64,000 bases of DNA from Pseudomonas sp. MM211 (GCF_020386635.1 NZ_CP081942.1:992001-1056000); one strand, 5' to 3'; positions 40,635 to 51,468 are shown, numbered from the stretch's first letter. Notes: generated by a model not told the origin, from the letters alone. Program-made: numbers and translations.

Positions 40635-43600
40635 TCAACTGACCACGACCTGTACCGTATTTTCTTCCACCAACAGTGTGGTGCTTCCGTAGGTATAGAC
40701 GTCGTAGGTGATGCCGTCGATCTGCTGCGCCCCGGTTTTCAGCGCGCTGGCCGTGAGGTTGAGCACATCATTGCTTTCGCCGGTGATCTGCAGGGTGTTT
40801 CTCGAGTCGGTCATGGCGTCGACGGCGGCAGCGGTGAGGGTCAGCGTGCTGCCTGAATCACCAGTACCGAGATCGATGCGCTCGATATTGCTGAACGTGC
40901 CGATTCCCGCGGCCCCATAGTTGATGTCGATCCCGCCATCGAAGACCACCGTGTCGAACCCGGTTCCGCCATCGACGTTGCCGAAGTTGGTGGCCTTGAT
41001 CTGGATGGTGTCGTTGCCTGCGCCTGCATCCACGCGGTCGCCGGAGCCGACATTGAGGATCAGATCATTGCCGGCGCCAGCGAAGATGCGCTCGCCTGCG
41101 ATGGTCGCGTTGCCGGAAAGTATGTCGTCCGCTGCCGTGCCATCGACCCGCACGTTGCCGATGGTCAGGCCGAGCAGGCCCAACGGGTCGAGGTCGACGG
41201 TATACACGCCGCTGGTCTTGCCGGCGGAGGTTGCGGTGATGCGCAGTGCAAGATCGCCGCCAAGGTTGAGGATGTTGGTGAGCGACAAGCCTAGCTGGCT
41301 GAGCACGGTGGGGCTGAGCAGGTTGACCGAGAAATTGCCATTGGCATCGGCTGCCAGCGGGGCGATGCCGATATAGCCAAGCGGCGTGAGCACTTCGACG
41401 GCCAGTGCGGCACCGGCCACGGTCTTGCCGCTGATGCCCAGCCGGGCGGCTGGAAGATTGAGCAGATTGAGATTGGCGTCCACGGCCAGGTTGCCTAGGG
41501 TGATGGGTTGCTGCTGCAAGCTGGTACCCAGGCCCAGTGTCGCGACGTTGCTCTGGTTGCCCGCCTGATCCTTGGCGGATACCGAAACCTGAGCGCTGAG
41601 CAGCTGATCGTAGCTCAGGCCGATATTCAGCCCGGTAAGCAGATTCAACGAGGCCAGGCCCGCGTTGTTTGCGGTAACCGTGGCGGTGGCTACCGTGCCG
41701 CCCAGGTCGATGCGTATCGTCAGTTCACTGTTCGGCTCACCGGAAATGGTCAGCAGGTTACCGACCAGACCGAGCACCGGAGAGGACGGCGGGATGGTAT
41801 CGACGGTGAAGTTCGCCGCCTGGGAGTTGGCGCCATTGTTGATATGCGCCGTCACCGAAGCCGCCCCTTGGGGGAAGCTGCCAGAGGGTGGCACTACCGA
41901 CACGACGGCGCTGCCTGCCAGAGCCTCGGCGGCGGTCACAGTATGGGCTTGGTTGAACTGGTAACCACCGGTGCCGGTGTAGGTAACAGTAACCACGTCA
42001 CCGGCGCGTACGCCGGTGGCCAGGCCAACGCGTACCTGAATACCATCCGCGGCCTCGGCAGCATTGATGTAGGTATCGGCCGCCTCGGGAACGCTGATGG
42101 TCGGCGCCGACAGGTTGGGCGCGTTGGTGCTCGCGGATACGCTGACGTTGCCTGCGGCATCGATGGACGTCACGCCGATTGGCTGGCCGGCCACCAGTGC
42201 CGGGATCAGTACCGCGGCGAACGTACCCGCTGCGGTCGCCGTCACCGTGATCGGATTGGCGACGTTGCCGTTAACCACGATACGCACCTGGCTGTTGGGT
42301 TCGGCGTTACCGGTGAGCAGCGTACCGTCCGCCGTAACGAACAGATTGCTCGGCGCGCTCGGTGCCTGGCTGTCGATGTTGGTGGTCGCCGATGTGCTGG
42401 TATTACCGGCAGCATCCTTGGCGACCACAGTGACCGCGGTGTTATGGGCCAGCGGCGTACCTGGGGTGAAGCTCCAGGCGCCGCTGGCATTGGCCGTGGT
42501 TTGGCCAATCGCTGCGCCGCCAGGGCCCGTGATGATGACCGTGCTGCCGGCCTCGGCGGTGCCGGTCAGCACAGTGCCGTTGCTGATTGAAATGCTCGGC
42601 GTGTTGGGTGCCACCTTGTCGATGGTGGTACTGACCGGGAGGCTGGTGTTGCCCGCGGCATCCTGAGCCACGGCATTGACCACGGTGCCATTGGCCAAGT
42701 TGGGCGGTGAAGAAAGCGTCCAGACGCCATTGGTGCCAGTGACCACTGTGCCGATCAGGGTGCCGTTGACACCCGTCAGGGTCACCGTGCTACCCGCTTC
42801 GGCTGTGCCCGTGAGTAGCGTGCCATTGCTCGGCTGAATGGTCGGGGCAACGGGTGCCACGGCGTCGATGGTGGTACTGACCGAGCCGCTGTTATTGCCA
42901 GCGGCATCTCTGGCAATCGCCGTTACCACCACGCCATTGGCCAGGGCGGGGCTTGGCGAGAATGCCCAGGCGCCGTTGCTATCGGCGGTGGCGATGCCGA
43001 TCTGCACGCCGCCCGTGCCGGTGAGGATTACCGTACTGCCCGCTTCGGCGCTACCGCTCAGTTGGGTGCCGTTACTTGCCACGATGGTCGGCGCATTGGG
43101 GGCGATATTGTCGATGGTAGTGGTTGCCGATGGGCTGATGTTGCTGGCCGCATCTCGGGCGACCACGGTTACCACCGTGCCATTGGCGAGCGGGGTACCC
43201 AGATTGAGGCTCCAGCTGCCGCTGGCATTGGCGGTAGTGGTGCCGATCTGCACGCCGCCCGTGCCGGTGAGAATCACCGTGCTACCCGCTTCGGCCGTGC
43301 CGGTCAGCAGGGTGCCGTTGCTGGCTTGGATGGTTGGCACCGCGGGTGGCATGCTGTCGATCACGATGACGGCCGGCGCACTGACATTGTTGGTGGCGTC
43401 AGTGGCCGTGACGCTGACCGAAGTGCCATTTGCGAGTGCCGGTAAAAACGTCGATGACCATGCACCGGAGATCGGGTCGGCCGTCACCTGAACGTCTGGC
43501 TGACCAGCAATGCGGATGGTGACTGTACTGCCCGGTTCAGCGATACCGCTGATCAGGCTGCCGTTGCTGGGGGCAACGACTGGCAGGTCAGGGCCGGAGT

Positions 43601-46600
43601 CGTCCACCGTCACGCTGGCCGGGCCGCTTGTGTTACCGGCGGCATCCACGGCGATGGCGGTGACCAGTGTGTTGTCTGGCAGTGCCGGGGTCGAAGTGAA
43701 GTGCCAGTTGCCGTTGGCGTCGGCGGTGACCTGGGCGATTTGTAGACCCCCGACGCTCAGCCGCACGGTGCTGCCTGCCTCTGCGGTACCGCTCAAATCG
43801 GCCCCATTGCTGGCGGCGATGAAGGGCGGAGGCGGTGGGATGGAGTCGACCCTGGTACTGGCCGAGGCACTGAGGTTGCCTGCCGCATCGCGGGACTCCA
43901 CGCTGACCAGTGCGCCATTGGGCTGTGTCGTAGACGGGGCGAAGCTCCAGGTACCACTGGCACCCACTATCAGCGTGGTGAGGGTGTTGCCATCGACCTT
44001 GAGGGTCAGGGTACTACCAGCCTCCGCTGTACCCTGCAGCAATGCGCCATTGGTGGCGGCGATGGTGGGTGTTGCAGGGGCGATGGCGTCGATGGTGATG
44101 CTGGCAGACGCTCCCGTATTGCCGGCCGCATCCCGTGCGCTGATGCTGATCAAGGCGCCGTGCTGCAGGGGTGGTTGTGGACTGAAGTTCCAATCCCCAC
44201 CAGGCCCCGCCGTGGCCTGGCCGATGATGACCCCGCCGGGGCCGGTGAGGATCACCGTACTGCCAGCCTCGGCGCTACCGGTCAGTGATATGCCGTTGCT
44301 CGGCTGAACGGTCGGGGCAATCGGTGCCACGGTATCGATCACCAGATTCGCCGATGGGCTAGTGTTGCCTGCCGCATCGCGAACCACCACGGTGACCTGG
44401 GTATTGTTGGTCAGCGCCACGGGTGGAACGAACGACCAATTGCCGGCGCCATCGACTATGGCCTGATCAATGGCGGCACCGCCGGCCCCAGTGATGATTA
44501 CCGTGGTACCTACCTCTGCAGTACCGCTCAGAACCACGCCGTTACTGGAGTTGATGCCCGGGGTGGCAGGAGCCAGCGCATCGACTATGGCCTCGGCCAC
44601 AAGGCTGACATTGCCTGCTGCATCGGTCGCCGTGGCGCTGATCTGGGTGGTGTTGCCCAGGGGCGGTGTTGCGGTAAACGTCCAATTGCCATTGGCATCG
44701 ACCTCGGTGGTGCCGATGCTGCTGCCGTTCACCCGGATGTTCACCGTGCTACCAGCTTCGGCGGTGCCGCTGATGATCTGGCCGTTGCTTGGGTTGATCA
44801 GCGGTGCCGATGGCGCGACGCTGTCGATCAGGATGCTGGCCGGCGCGCTCTCATTACCCAAGGCATCTCGGGCCACAATTGTGACTAGGCTGCCATTGGC
44901 CAGTGCCTGGGCCGGCGCGAAGCTCCAATTGCCATTGGCGTCGACGTTAACGGTGACGCTCGGGATAACACCTGCACCCGTTATGATCACCGTGCTGCCG
45001 ATTTCGGCGGTACCGCTCAGTAAGAGGCCATTGCTCGGGTTCACGGTCGGATGATCCGGCACCTGTGAATCGATGACGGTACTCGCCGATGGGCTGGTAT
45101 TACCCGCCGCATCCCGTGAAACCACGCTGACCTGAGTGCCGTTGGGCACCGCGGTAGTGGGCGTGAAACTCCAGATACCCCCCGCGTTTGCCGTGGTTTG
45201 GCCAATTGGGCTTCCGCCTGCACCGGTGATGATCACCGTGCTGCCTGCTTCCGCGGTGCCGCTGAGTTCGATGCCATTGCTTGGCGAAATCGTCGGTGCA
45301 ACCGGAGCTACGGTATCGATGGTGGTGCTGACTGCGGCGCTGGTGTTGCCAAGTGCATCACGAGCGACGGCACTGATCACTGCACCATTGGGCAGTGCGG
45401 GGGAGGGTGTGAGCGTCCAGGTACCCTCAGCCGTGGCGGTCACCTGACCGATGATGCGCCCGCTGGCATCCGTGATCACCACCGTGCTGCCTGCATCGGC
45501 GCTACCGCCCAGCTGCACGCCATTGCTGGCGTTGATTGTCGGCGTTGCTGGCGCCAGTGCATCGATGGCGGTTGCTGCCTGGCCGCTGGTATTGCCAGCG
45601 GCATCGCGAGCCACTGCCGTAACCACGGTGCCGTTGGCCAACGCGGTATCCGGCGTGAACGTCCAGTTACCAGTGGCATCAGCGACAGCCTGACCGATGC
45701 TGACCCCACCCGAGCCTGTGAGAATCACCGTGGCCCCAGCTTCGGCATTGCCGCTCAGTTGCGCGCCGTTGCTGGCGTTGATGGTAGGGGTATTTGGAGC
45801 GACGCTGTCGACCACGGTGGTAGCTGGCGTGCTGCTGATACCCCCGACATTGATCGTGGCGTTTACGGTGGTGCCGTTCGCGAGTGGAGTCGTTGGTGTA
45901 AACACCCAATTGCCCTGGCCATCGACAGGCGCCTGGCCGATAGGCGTACCTGCTGCGTCAGTGAGCAGTACGGTGGTGCCCGGTAGGGCGGTGCCGCTCA
46001 ATTCGTTGCCATCACTCGGCGCTATGCTCGGGCGTGGTGGCAAGGTGGCGTCTACCCGCACCGTCGAGGCGGCGCTTTGATTACCGACGGCATCGGTGGC
46101 GGTAACCGTCAGCAGCGCCCCATTGGGCAATGCGCTAGCGGGCGTGATCGACCAGTTTCCGTTAGCGTCAGCCTGAAGGGTTTGGCTGAACCCATTGGGC
46201 CCGGAGACGGTGACGAAACTATTGGCCTCCGCCGTACCGTTGATCTGTACCCCATTACTGGGGTTCACCACAGGCGCATTGGGTGCCTGGGCGTCGATGG
46301 TGATGCTGGCCCCCGGGCTGGTATTGCCGACGCTATCGCGCGCCACCACTGAAACCTGGGTTTGATGGGCCAACTGCCCGTTGATGGGGTAACTCCAGGT
46401 GCCGCTGTTATCGACCTGCACGGTCACTGGGGCGGCATTGCCGATGCTCAGCAGCACTGTGCTGCCTGGATCCGCTGTGCCGGTCAGAAAGCCTGAGCCA
46501 CTGCTGGCAGTGATGGTGGGTACGGCAGGTGCCGTGGCGTCAATGATCGTCGTTGCGGGCTGACTGGTGTTACCGGCGTTATCGCGCGCGACCACGGTGA

Positions 46601-49600
46601 CCTGCGTGCCATCGAGCAGCGGATTTTGCGCTGTGAATGTCCAGTTGCCGTTGGCGTCTGCCGTGGTCTGGCCGATCGCAACGCCGCCAGGGCCGGTGAG
46701 AATGACTGTGCTGCCGGCCTCGGCAGTACCGTTCAGGAGGCTGCCGTTGCTGGGTTGAATGACCGGGGGGTTGGGCGCCTGGGCATCAATGGTGATGCTG
46801 ACTGGCGTGCTCTGGTTGCCGGTAGCATCCCGTGCGGTGATGCTGACAGGGGTGCCGTGGGTGAGTGCATTCGGTGGGGTGAAACTCCAGGTGCCGTCTG
46901 CGGCGACTACGGCCTGACCGATGACGGTGCCGCCGGCGCTAATGATCAGAGTGCTGCCGACCTCACCGACGCCGCTGAGTTGTGTGCCATTGCTGGGCAC
47001 GATGGTCGGTGAACTTGGCGGCAGATTATCGATGGTGACGCTACTGGTTGGGCTGGTGTTGCCCGCCGCATCGCGTGCCACCACGCTGACCTGGGTGCCG
47101 TTGGCCAGTGCGTTGGTGGGGGTGAACGTCCAGATACCGCTTGCTCCGGCAGTTACCTGGCCGATGATGACCCCGCCGGGGCCGGTCAGAATTACCGTAC
47201 TGCCTGCCTCTGCGCTGCCGCTGAGCTGACTGCCGTTGCTGGGCGTGATGGTAGGCGCAGCAGGTGCCAGGCCATCCACGGTAATGCTTGCAGGCGGGCT
47301 GGCATTGCCTGTCACATCCGTCGCCACCGCGATCACTTGAGTGCCATTGGGAAGTTGCGCAGTAAGCGTGGTGCTCCAGGCGCCATTTGCTGCCGCTGTG
47401 GTTTCAGCAATCACATTGCCGTCGGCGTCGCGCAGGATGATCTTGCTGCCGGGCTCTGCGGAGCCACGCAAGACGATGCCGTTGCTCGGCTCGATGATCG
47501 GTGCCGAGGGAGGAGCGGCGTCTATGACAATGCCGGCAGGGGCACTGCTATTACCCGCAGCATCGCGAGCCACCACGTTAATGGTGGCGTTGTCGGCCAA
47601 TGCCGGGGAGGGCGCCAGCGTCCAGTTGCCGCCGCTATCTGCCATTACCTGACCGATGACGCGGCCACTGGCATCGCTGATGATCACCGTGCTACCCGCT
47701 TCGGCGGTACCAGTCAGCAGGGTGCCATTGCTGGGCTGAACCGTGGGTATTTGTGGAGCGGTGTTGTCGATGGTGGTGCTGACGGCTGGGCTCTGGTTGC
47801 CCGCGGCATCTCGGGCGGTTGCGCTGACCAGCGTGCCATTCGCTACGGGTGGGGCCGGTTGGAACGTCCACACGCCTTGGGCATTGGCGGTGGCCTGGCC
47901 GATGCTCACGCCTCCTGGGCCGGTCAAAGTCACCGTGCTGCCGGCTTCGGCGCTACCGCTCAGTAGGCTGCCATTGCTGGGCAGCAGGGTCGGTGCGAGT
48001 GGCGCAACGCTGTCGGTTACGGTGATGGCGGGGGCGCTGCTCAGACCATTGGCGACGACAGTGGCGCTGACGCTGGTGTTGTTGGCCAGCTGTGGCGATA
48101 CGCTGATCGTCCAGTTGCCATTGCTGTCGGCGGTGGTTTGGCCAATCGATCCACCAGGGCCGGTGAGTACGACGCTCGCGCCGGCGGTGGCTGTGCCGCT
48201 GAACTGGCTGCCATTGCTTGGGTCAATGGTCGGCCTTGGCGGCAGCGTGGTATCGATCGTTTGGCTGGCCGCTGGGCTTGGGTTGCCCGCCGCGTCGGTG
48301 GCGATGACCGAAACCGTGCTGCCATTGCTCAGAGGTGTGGCGGGGCTGAGAGCCCAGGTGCCGTCTGTTGCGGTCGTGGTGGTTTGTTGCGAACCATCGG
48401 GAAGGCTGACGGTGATAGTGCTGCCGGGCTCTGCGGTACCGCTCAACAAGCTGCCGTTGCTGGGCGCTACGGTCGGCGTGCCCGGTGCCACGCGGTCGAC
48501 GGCACCGGTTACCGGCGTGCTGGCGTTACCGCTGGGATCCTCGGCTATCACCCTGATGACGGTACCGTTGGCCAGTTGCGTTGCGGGGCTGTAGCTCCAA
48601 TTGCCATCTCCGTCGACGGGTACTGGTACGGCTACCGCGCCATCCAGGCTGATGAGTACCGTGCTGCCGGGTTCTGCAGTCCCGCTCAGCAGCGTACCGC
48701 GAGTCGGATCCAGGGTGGGTGCTGCAGGTGGTTCGGCATCGACAGTGATGGTGCCCGGTGCACTAAGGTTTCCAGCAGCATCGCGGGCAGTGACACTCAG
48801 CGGTGTGTCATGGCTGATCGGCAGGGTTGGTGTGAAGCTCCAAGTACCGTTGGTGGCAATCACCTCGCCGATGATGACCCCGCCTGGGCCAGTAATTACC
48901 ACGGTGCTACCAGGTTCAGCTGTACCGCTGATCGTTACACCGTTGCTGGGGCTTATCACTGGTGCGGGCGGCGGATCTCGATCGATGACCACGGTGACGG
49001 GCGGGCTGGTATTGCCCACGGCATCGCGCACGCTGATATCGATACTGTCGAGATGATCCAGTGGTGTGGTGGGTATGAAACTCCAATTTCCATCTGCGTC
49101 CGCGGTGGTCTGCCCGATCAGTTGACCGTTGCTGTAGATCAGAATGATCTTGCCACCCGCTTCGGCGGTACCGGCCAGTTCGCTGCCGTTGCTGGGTTGC
49201 ACAACGGGCTGCTGAGGAGGGGCGGCGTCGATGGTGAGGGTGGCGCTGGCGCTGGTGCCCTGAGGTGTTTCTACGACGGCCTTGATGACATCGCCGTCGC
49301 CCGGTCGTAGTGGTGCCGTTGGTGTTATCGACCAGGCACCGTTGCCGTCCGCGGTGTCTCGGCCAATTTCGATGCCATTCGAGTTGGTAACGACCACCGT
49401 GCTGCCCGGGGTTGCCGTTCCGGAAATGACCGTCCCGTTACTTGCCGCGATGGTTGGCGCGTTGGGCAGCGCATTATTCACCACGACGCTGTCTGGCAGC
49501 CCGGTATTGCCCGCGGCATCCCGGGCTACCACGCTGACTTGACTGCCGTTGGCGACGGCCGGGCTGGCGGTGAAATGCCAGTTACCATTGGCGTCGACCA

Positions 49601-50966
49601 AGGCCTGCCCGATGGGGCCGTTGGTTCCGCTCAGTATCACGGTACTACCGATCTCGGCAGTGCCACTGAAAACGATACCGTTGCTGTTATCGATAGTCGG
49701 CGCGCCCGGCGCTTGTGCGTCGACTGTCAGGGTGGTTGCATCGCTGACGTTGCCGGCCCGATCGGTGGCGACGATTTCTACCTGGGCGCCATCGGCCAAT
49801 GCTGGCGTGGGGCTGTAGTTCCACATCCCATTGGCGTTGGTGTTGACGTTAACTGAGGTGCCGTTATCGAAGGTCAGCGTGAGTGTGCTGTTGGGTTCTG
49901 CCATTCCGCTGAGCAAGGTGCCATTGCTGGCCTCCACCGTGGGAGCATCTGGCGGTGTACGGTCGATGACGATACGGATTACCGGCGGGCGAAAGCCATT
50001 TGCAAGGACAGCCTGAACATCAATCACACTGCCATCGGCCCACGGAATGGGGCCGTATGACCAGTTACCGTTGACATCGGCGGTGGTTCGGCCCAGCTCC
50101 TCTCCGTTCGGGCGCATCATGATAATGGTTGCATAGGGCGCTGATACGCCGGTCAAGTCATCGCCGTTGACCTGCTCCACTGACGAAGGCATCACAGCCG
50201 GTGCGGTAATGTCTGCCGGCGGGCTGACGTTTCCTGCCGCATCCACCACTTCCACGCGGATGTTCTCGCCGTTGGTGAGCGCTGATGGGAACGGCACGAT
50301 GAAATTTCCGGCGGGATCCACCGTGACGGAGTAGAGGGTGCCATTCACATCGACCCGGACTGTCGCGCCGGGCTCTGCGCTACCGGTCAGAAAGCGGCTG
50401 TCCTGGCTGAGCAGCAGATTGGTCGCTGCTGCTGGGGGGGTGATATCGACAGGGTTCTCTCCACCGCCACTACCACCGCCGCCACTATCGTTACTGTCGT
50501 CATTGCGGCTACTGATTTCATCGGCAACGACCACGCCACCAGCAATCGCCACGCCGCCAATGATCGCAGCTGTACCCAGGCCCAGGGTGCCCCCAGTGGT
50601 GGCGGCAGCGGAGGTCAGCGAGGTGAATCCCGATAGGGTGGTTTCCGATGCATAGGATGCTGCGAGAATTCCGTCGGAGGCGGCTTGCGAGAGGTCTACC
50701 GCGATCAGTTGTTCTTCTTCACCCACCAGGAACAACTGGCTTGGCTGTTCGACTGGTGAATAGAAATTAGTGATCCGCAGTACTTCCCCATCCTGCATCT
50801 GTACGACCAGATCCATACCTTCACGGTTGTAACTGGCGACTGATTCTGGGGGGATATTCAATGCGACGTTGCTGCTCTGACTTAGCGGTAGCGTATTGCT
50901 GACAGTACGCTCGGTTGCTTGAGCGACTTGTTGGTCAATAGGGGCGACCTTAGCCTGCACTGCCAT
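40635..50966 (-). CDS. Giant repetitive Bap-like adhesin, type I secreted
   Basis: A surface adhesin of about 3,443 residues. The N-terminal part (1-150) resembles the BapA prefix, with two hydrophobic alanine/glycine-rich stretches, and is followed by an Asp/Ser/Gly linker. Next come about 34 tandem Ig-like repeats of about 82 residues with cores such as PSNGT-LSGTAEAGSTV and VVARDAAGNTSP. A non-repeat region follows (about 300 residues), then RTX-like nonapeptides (FAGAGNDLILN, DAGAGNDTIQ) and a type I secretion tail ending LLVEENTVQVVVS. The ATG at 50966 has GGGAG nine bases upstream; an ATG at 51020 is less likely. No LapG-type TAAG cleavage site was noticed near the N-terminus. It likely mediates attachment and biofilm formation. 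Confidence 0.93.
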   Translation of the reverse strand: MAVQAKVAPIDQQVAQATERTVSNTLPLSQSSNVALNIPPESVASYNREGMDLVVQMQDGEVLRITNFYSPVEQPSQLFLVGEEEQLIAVDLSQAASDGILAASYASETTLSGFTSLTSAAATTGGTLGLGTAAIIGGVAIAGGVVVADEISSRNDDSNDSGGGGSGGGENPVDITPPAAATNLLLSQDSRFLTGSAEPGATVRVDVNGTLYSVTVDPAGNFIVPFPSALTNGENIRVEVVDAAGNVSPPADITAPAVMPSSVEQVNGDDLTGVSAPYATIIMMRPNGEELGRTTADVNGNWSYGPIPWADGSVIDVQAVLANGFRPPVIRIVIDRTPPDAPTVEASNGTLLSGMAEPNSTLTLTFDNGTSVNVNTNANGMWNYSPTPALADGAQVEIVATDRAGNVSDATTLTVDAQAPGAPTIDNSNGIVFSGTAEIGSTVILSGTNGPIGQALVDANGNWHFTASPAVANGSQVSVVARDAAGNTGLPDSVVVNNALPNAPTIAASNGTVISGTATPGSTVVVTNSNGIEIGRDTADGNGAWSITPTAPLRPGDGDVIKAVVETPQGTSASATLTIDAAPPQQPVVQPSNGSELAGTAEAGGKIILIYSNGQLIGQTTADADGNWSFIPTTPLDHLDSIDISVRDAVGNTSPPVTVVIDRDPPPAPVISPSNGVTISGTAEPGSTVVITGPGGVIIGEVIATNGTWSFTPTLPISHDTPLSVTARDAAGNLSAPGTITVDAEPPAAPTLDPTRGTLLSGTAEPGSTVLISLDGAVAVPVPVDGDGNWSYSPATQLANGTVIRVIAEDPSGNASTPVTGAVDRVAPGTPTVAPSNGSLLSGTAEPGSTITVSLPDGSQQTTTTATDGTWALSPATPLSNGSTVSVIATDAAGNPSPAASQTIDTTLPPRPTIDPSNGSQFSGTATAGASVVLTGPGGSIGQTTADSNGNWTISVSPQLANNTSVSATVVANGLSSAPAITVTDSVAPLAPTLLPSNGSLLSGSAEAGSTVTLTGPGGVSIGQATANAQGVWTFQPAPPVANGTLVSATARDAAGNQSPAVSTTIDNTAPQIPTVQPSNGTLLTGTAEAGSTVIISDASGRVIGQVMADSGGNWTLAPSPALADNATINVVARDAAGNSSAPAGIVIDAAPPSAPIIEPSNGIVLRGSAEPGSKIILRDADGNVIAETTAAANGAWSTTLTAQLPNGTQVIAVATDVTGNASPPASITVDGLAPAAPTITPSNGSQLSGSAEAGSTVILTGPGGVIIGQVTAGASGIWTFTPTNALANGTQVSVVARDAAGNTSPTSSVTIDNLPPSSPTIVPSNGTQLSGVGEVGSTLIISAGGTVIGQAVVAADGTWSFTPPNALTHGTPVSITARDATGNQSTPVSITIDAQAPNPPVIQPSNGSLLNGTAEAGSTVILTGPGGVAIGQTTADANGNWTFTAQNPLLDGTQVTVVARDNAGNTSQPATTIIDATAPAVPTITASSGSGFLTGTADPGSTVLLSIGNAAPVTVQVDNSGTWSYPINGQLAHQTQVSVVARDSVGNTSPGASITIDAQAPNAPVVNPSNGVQINGTAEANSFVTVSGPNGFSQTLQADANGNWSITPASALPNGALLTVTATDAVGNQSAASTVRVDATLPPRPSIAPSDGNELSGTALPGTTVLLTDAAGTPIGQAPVDGQGNWVFTPTTPLANGTTVNATINVGGISSTPATTVVDSVAPNTPTINASNGAQLSGNAEAGATVILTGSGGVSIGQAVADATGNWTFTPDTALANGTVVTAVARDAAGNTSGQAATAIDALAPATPTINASNGVQLGGSADAGSTVVITDASGRIIGQVTATAEGTWTLTPSPALPNGAVISAVARDALGNTSAAVSTTIDTVAPVAPTISPSNGIELSGTAEAGSTVIITGAGGSPIGQTTANAGGIWSFTPTTAVPNGTQVSVVSRDAAGNTSPSASTVIDSQVPDHPTVNPSNGLLLSGTAEIGSTVIITGAGVIPSVTVNVDANGNWSFAPAQALANGSLVTIVARDALGNESAPASILIDSVAPSAPLINPSNGQIISGTAEAGSTVNIRVNGSSIGTTEVDANGNWTFTATPPLGNTTQISATATDAAGNVSLVAEAIVDALAPATPGINSSNGVVLSGTAEVGTTVIITGAGGAAIDQAIVDGAGNWSFVPPVALTNNTQVTVVVRDAAGNTSPSANLVIDTVAPIAPTVQPSNGISLTGSAEAGSTVILTGPGGVIIGQATAGPGGDWNFSPQPPLQHGALISISARDAAGNTGASASITIDAIAPATPTIAATNGALLQGTAEAGSTLTLKVDGNTLTTLIVGASGTWSFAPSTTQPNGALVSVESRDAAGNLSASASTRVDSIPPPPPFIAASNGADLSGTAEAGSTVRLSVGGLQIAQVTADANGNWHFTSTPALPDNTLVTAIAVDAAGNTSGPASVTVDDSGPDLPVVAPSNGSLISGIAEPGSTVTIRIAGQPDVQVTADPISGAWSSTFLPALANGTSVSVTATDATNNVSAPAVIVIDSMPPAVPTIQASNGTLLTGTAEAGSTVILTGTGGVQIGTTTANASGSWSLNLGTPLANGTVVTVVARDAASNISPSATTTIDNIAPNAPTIVASNGTQLSGSAEAGSTVILTGTGGVQIGIATADSNGAWAFSPSPALANGVVVTAIARDAAGNNSGSVSTTIDAVAPVAPTIQPSNGTLLTGTAEAGSTVTLTGVNGTLIGTVVTGTNGVWTLSSPPNLANGTVVNAVAQDAAGNTSLPVSTTIDKVAPNTPSISISNGTVLTGTAEAGSTVIITGPGGAAIGQTTANASGAWSFTPGTPLAHNTAVTVVAKDAAGNTSTSATTNIDSQAPSAPSNLFVTADGTLLTGNAEPNSQVRIVVNGNVANPITVTATAAGTFAAVLIPALVAGQPIGVTSIDAAGNVSVSASTNAPNLSAPTISVPEAADTYINAAEAADGIQVRVGLATGVRAGDVVTVTYTGTGGYQFNQAHTVTAAEALAGSAVVSVVPPSGSFPQGAASVTAHINNGANSQAANFTVDTIPPSSPVLGLVGNLLTISGEPNSELTIRIDLGGTVATATVTANNAGLASLNLLTGLNIGLSYDQLLSAQVSVSAKDQAGNQSNVATLGLGTSLQQQPITLGNLAVDANLNLLNLPAARLGISGKTVAGAALAVEVLTPLGYIGIAPLAADANGNFSVNLLSPTVLSQLGLSLTNILNLGGDLALRITATSAGKTSGVYTVDLDPLGLLGLTIGNVRVDGTAADDILSGNATIAGERIFAGAGNDLILNVGSGDRVDAGAGNDTIQIKATNFGNVDGGTGFDTVVFDGGIDINYGAAGIGTFSNIERIDLGTGDSGSTLTLTAAAVDAMTDSRNTLQITGESNDVLNLTASALKTGAQQIDGITYDVYTYGSTTLLVEENTVQVVVS
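42110..50450 (-). repeat. Array of about 34 tandem Ig-like repeat units
   Basis: About 34 units of roughly 245 bases encode the adhesin's Ig-like domains. Units differ at many positions but keep the codons for SNG, GTAEAGST and ARDAAGNTS. Several neighbouring units share long near-identical blocks, for example around 42540-43350, so recombination and copy-number change are plausible. The unit count was made from the protein by eye. Confidence 0.85.
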
Positions 50967-51410
50967 GATGGTTTTCTCCCAATCCTTAACTTTCGACTTC
51001 CATCGAATTCCTGATTTCACTACGGGAGTACCCGTACTTCAGCTGCACCAGATGAACACGACCGCCATGTAAACCTAGCGTCCGAATCGTAAGCGTGTAA
51101 GGGGAGATGATACTTTTTTGGAATAGCGCTCTAGTCTTTTCAGAACTCTGAGCTATTTAATACGAAGGAATTAATGCCGGTTTTTCATAAAGAAATTTAT
51201 AAGCCATTGTTTTTATTGTTTATTTTTAAATCATTTATTTTTTTATTTTTTAGTTGATAAGCGAATATGCAGATTTATTTTGAATAAAAATTATTCCTCA
51301 GCTATGCCGCTGAAACCGCAGCGCTTATATAAGGTTCAATTCTTCTGGTCAGCTGTTCACTTGAACAGCGCAGTATTATGGTCAAAGGCTTACACGATAA
51401 ATCGTCATTC
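50967..51410 (-). promoter_or_regulatory. AT-rich upstream region of the adhesin operon
   Basis: No gene is visible between the adhesin start and the zwf hairpin. The stretch at about 51150-51300 is far more AT-rich than its surroundings, with long A/T runs typical of H-NS/MvaT-bound or regulator-bound promoters. The adhesin operon promoter must lie here, but no convincing -35/-10 pair was fixed. Short open frames in this region look non-coding. Confidence 0.5.
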
Positions 51411-51449
51411 GGCATTGCAACTACCTATATCAGTTGTAGTTGCATTGCC
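51411..51449 (-). terminator. Long hairpin after zwf
   Basis: Fourteen-base arms (GGCATTGCAACTAC / GTAGTTGCATTGCC, one mismatch) enclose an 11-base loop, 19 bases beyond the zwf stop. No T-run follows on the zwf strand, so it may be a stabilising 3' hairpin or a non-canonical terminator that insulates the adhesin operon. Confidence 0.45.
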
Positions 51450-51468
51450 GATAACTGGCTGACCCGGA

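Noticed and set aside
41508..50016. Many long plus-strand open frames (100-390 codons) opposite the adhesin gene
   Set aside because: They follow the repeat period, are made of repeated low-complexity text and have no family features. They are shadows created by the codon use of the adhesin repeats.
42110..50450. A CRISPR-like array of repeats
   Set aside because: Units are about 245 bases, divergent, and lie in one long reading frame encoding Ig-like domains. No short identical repeats with spacers and no cas genes are present.
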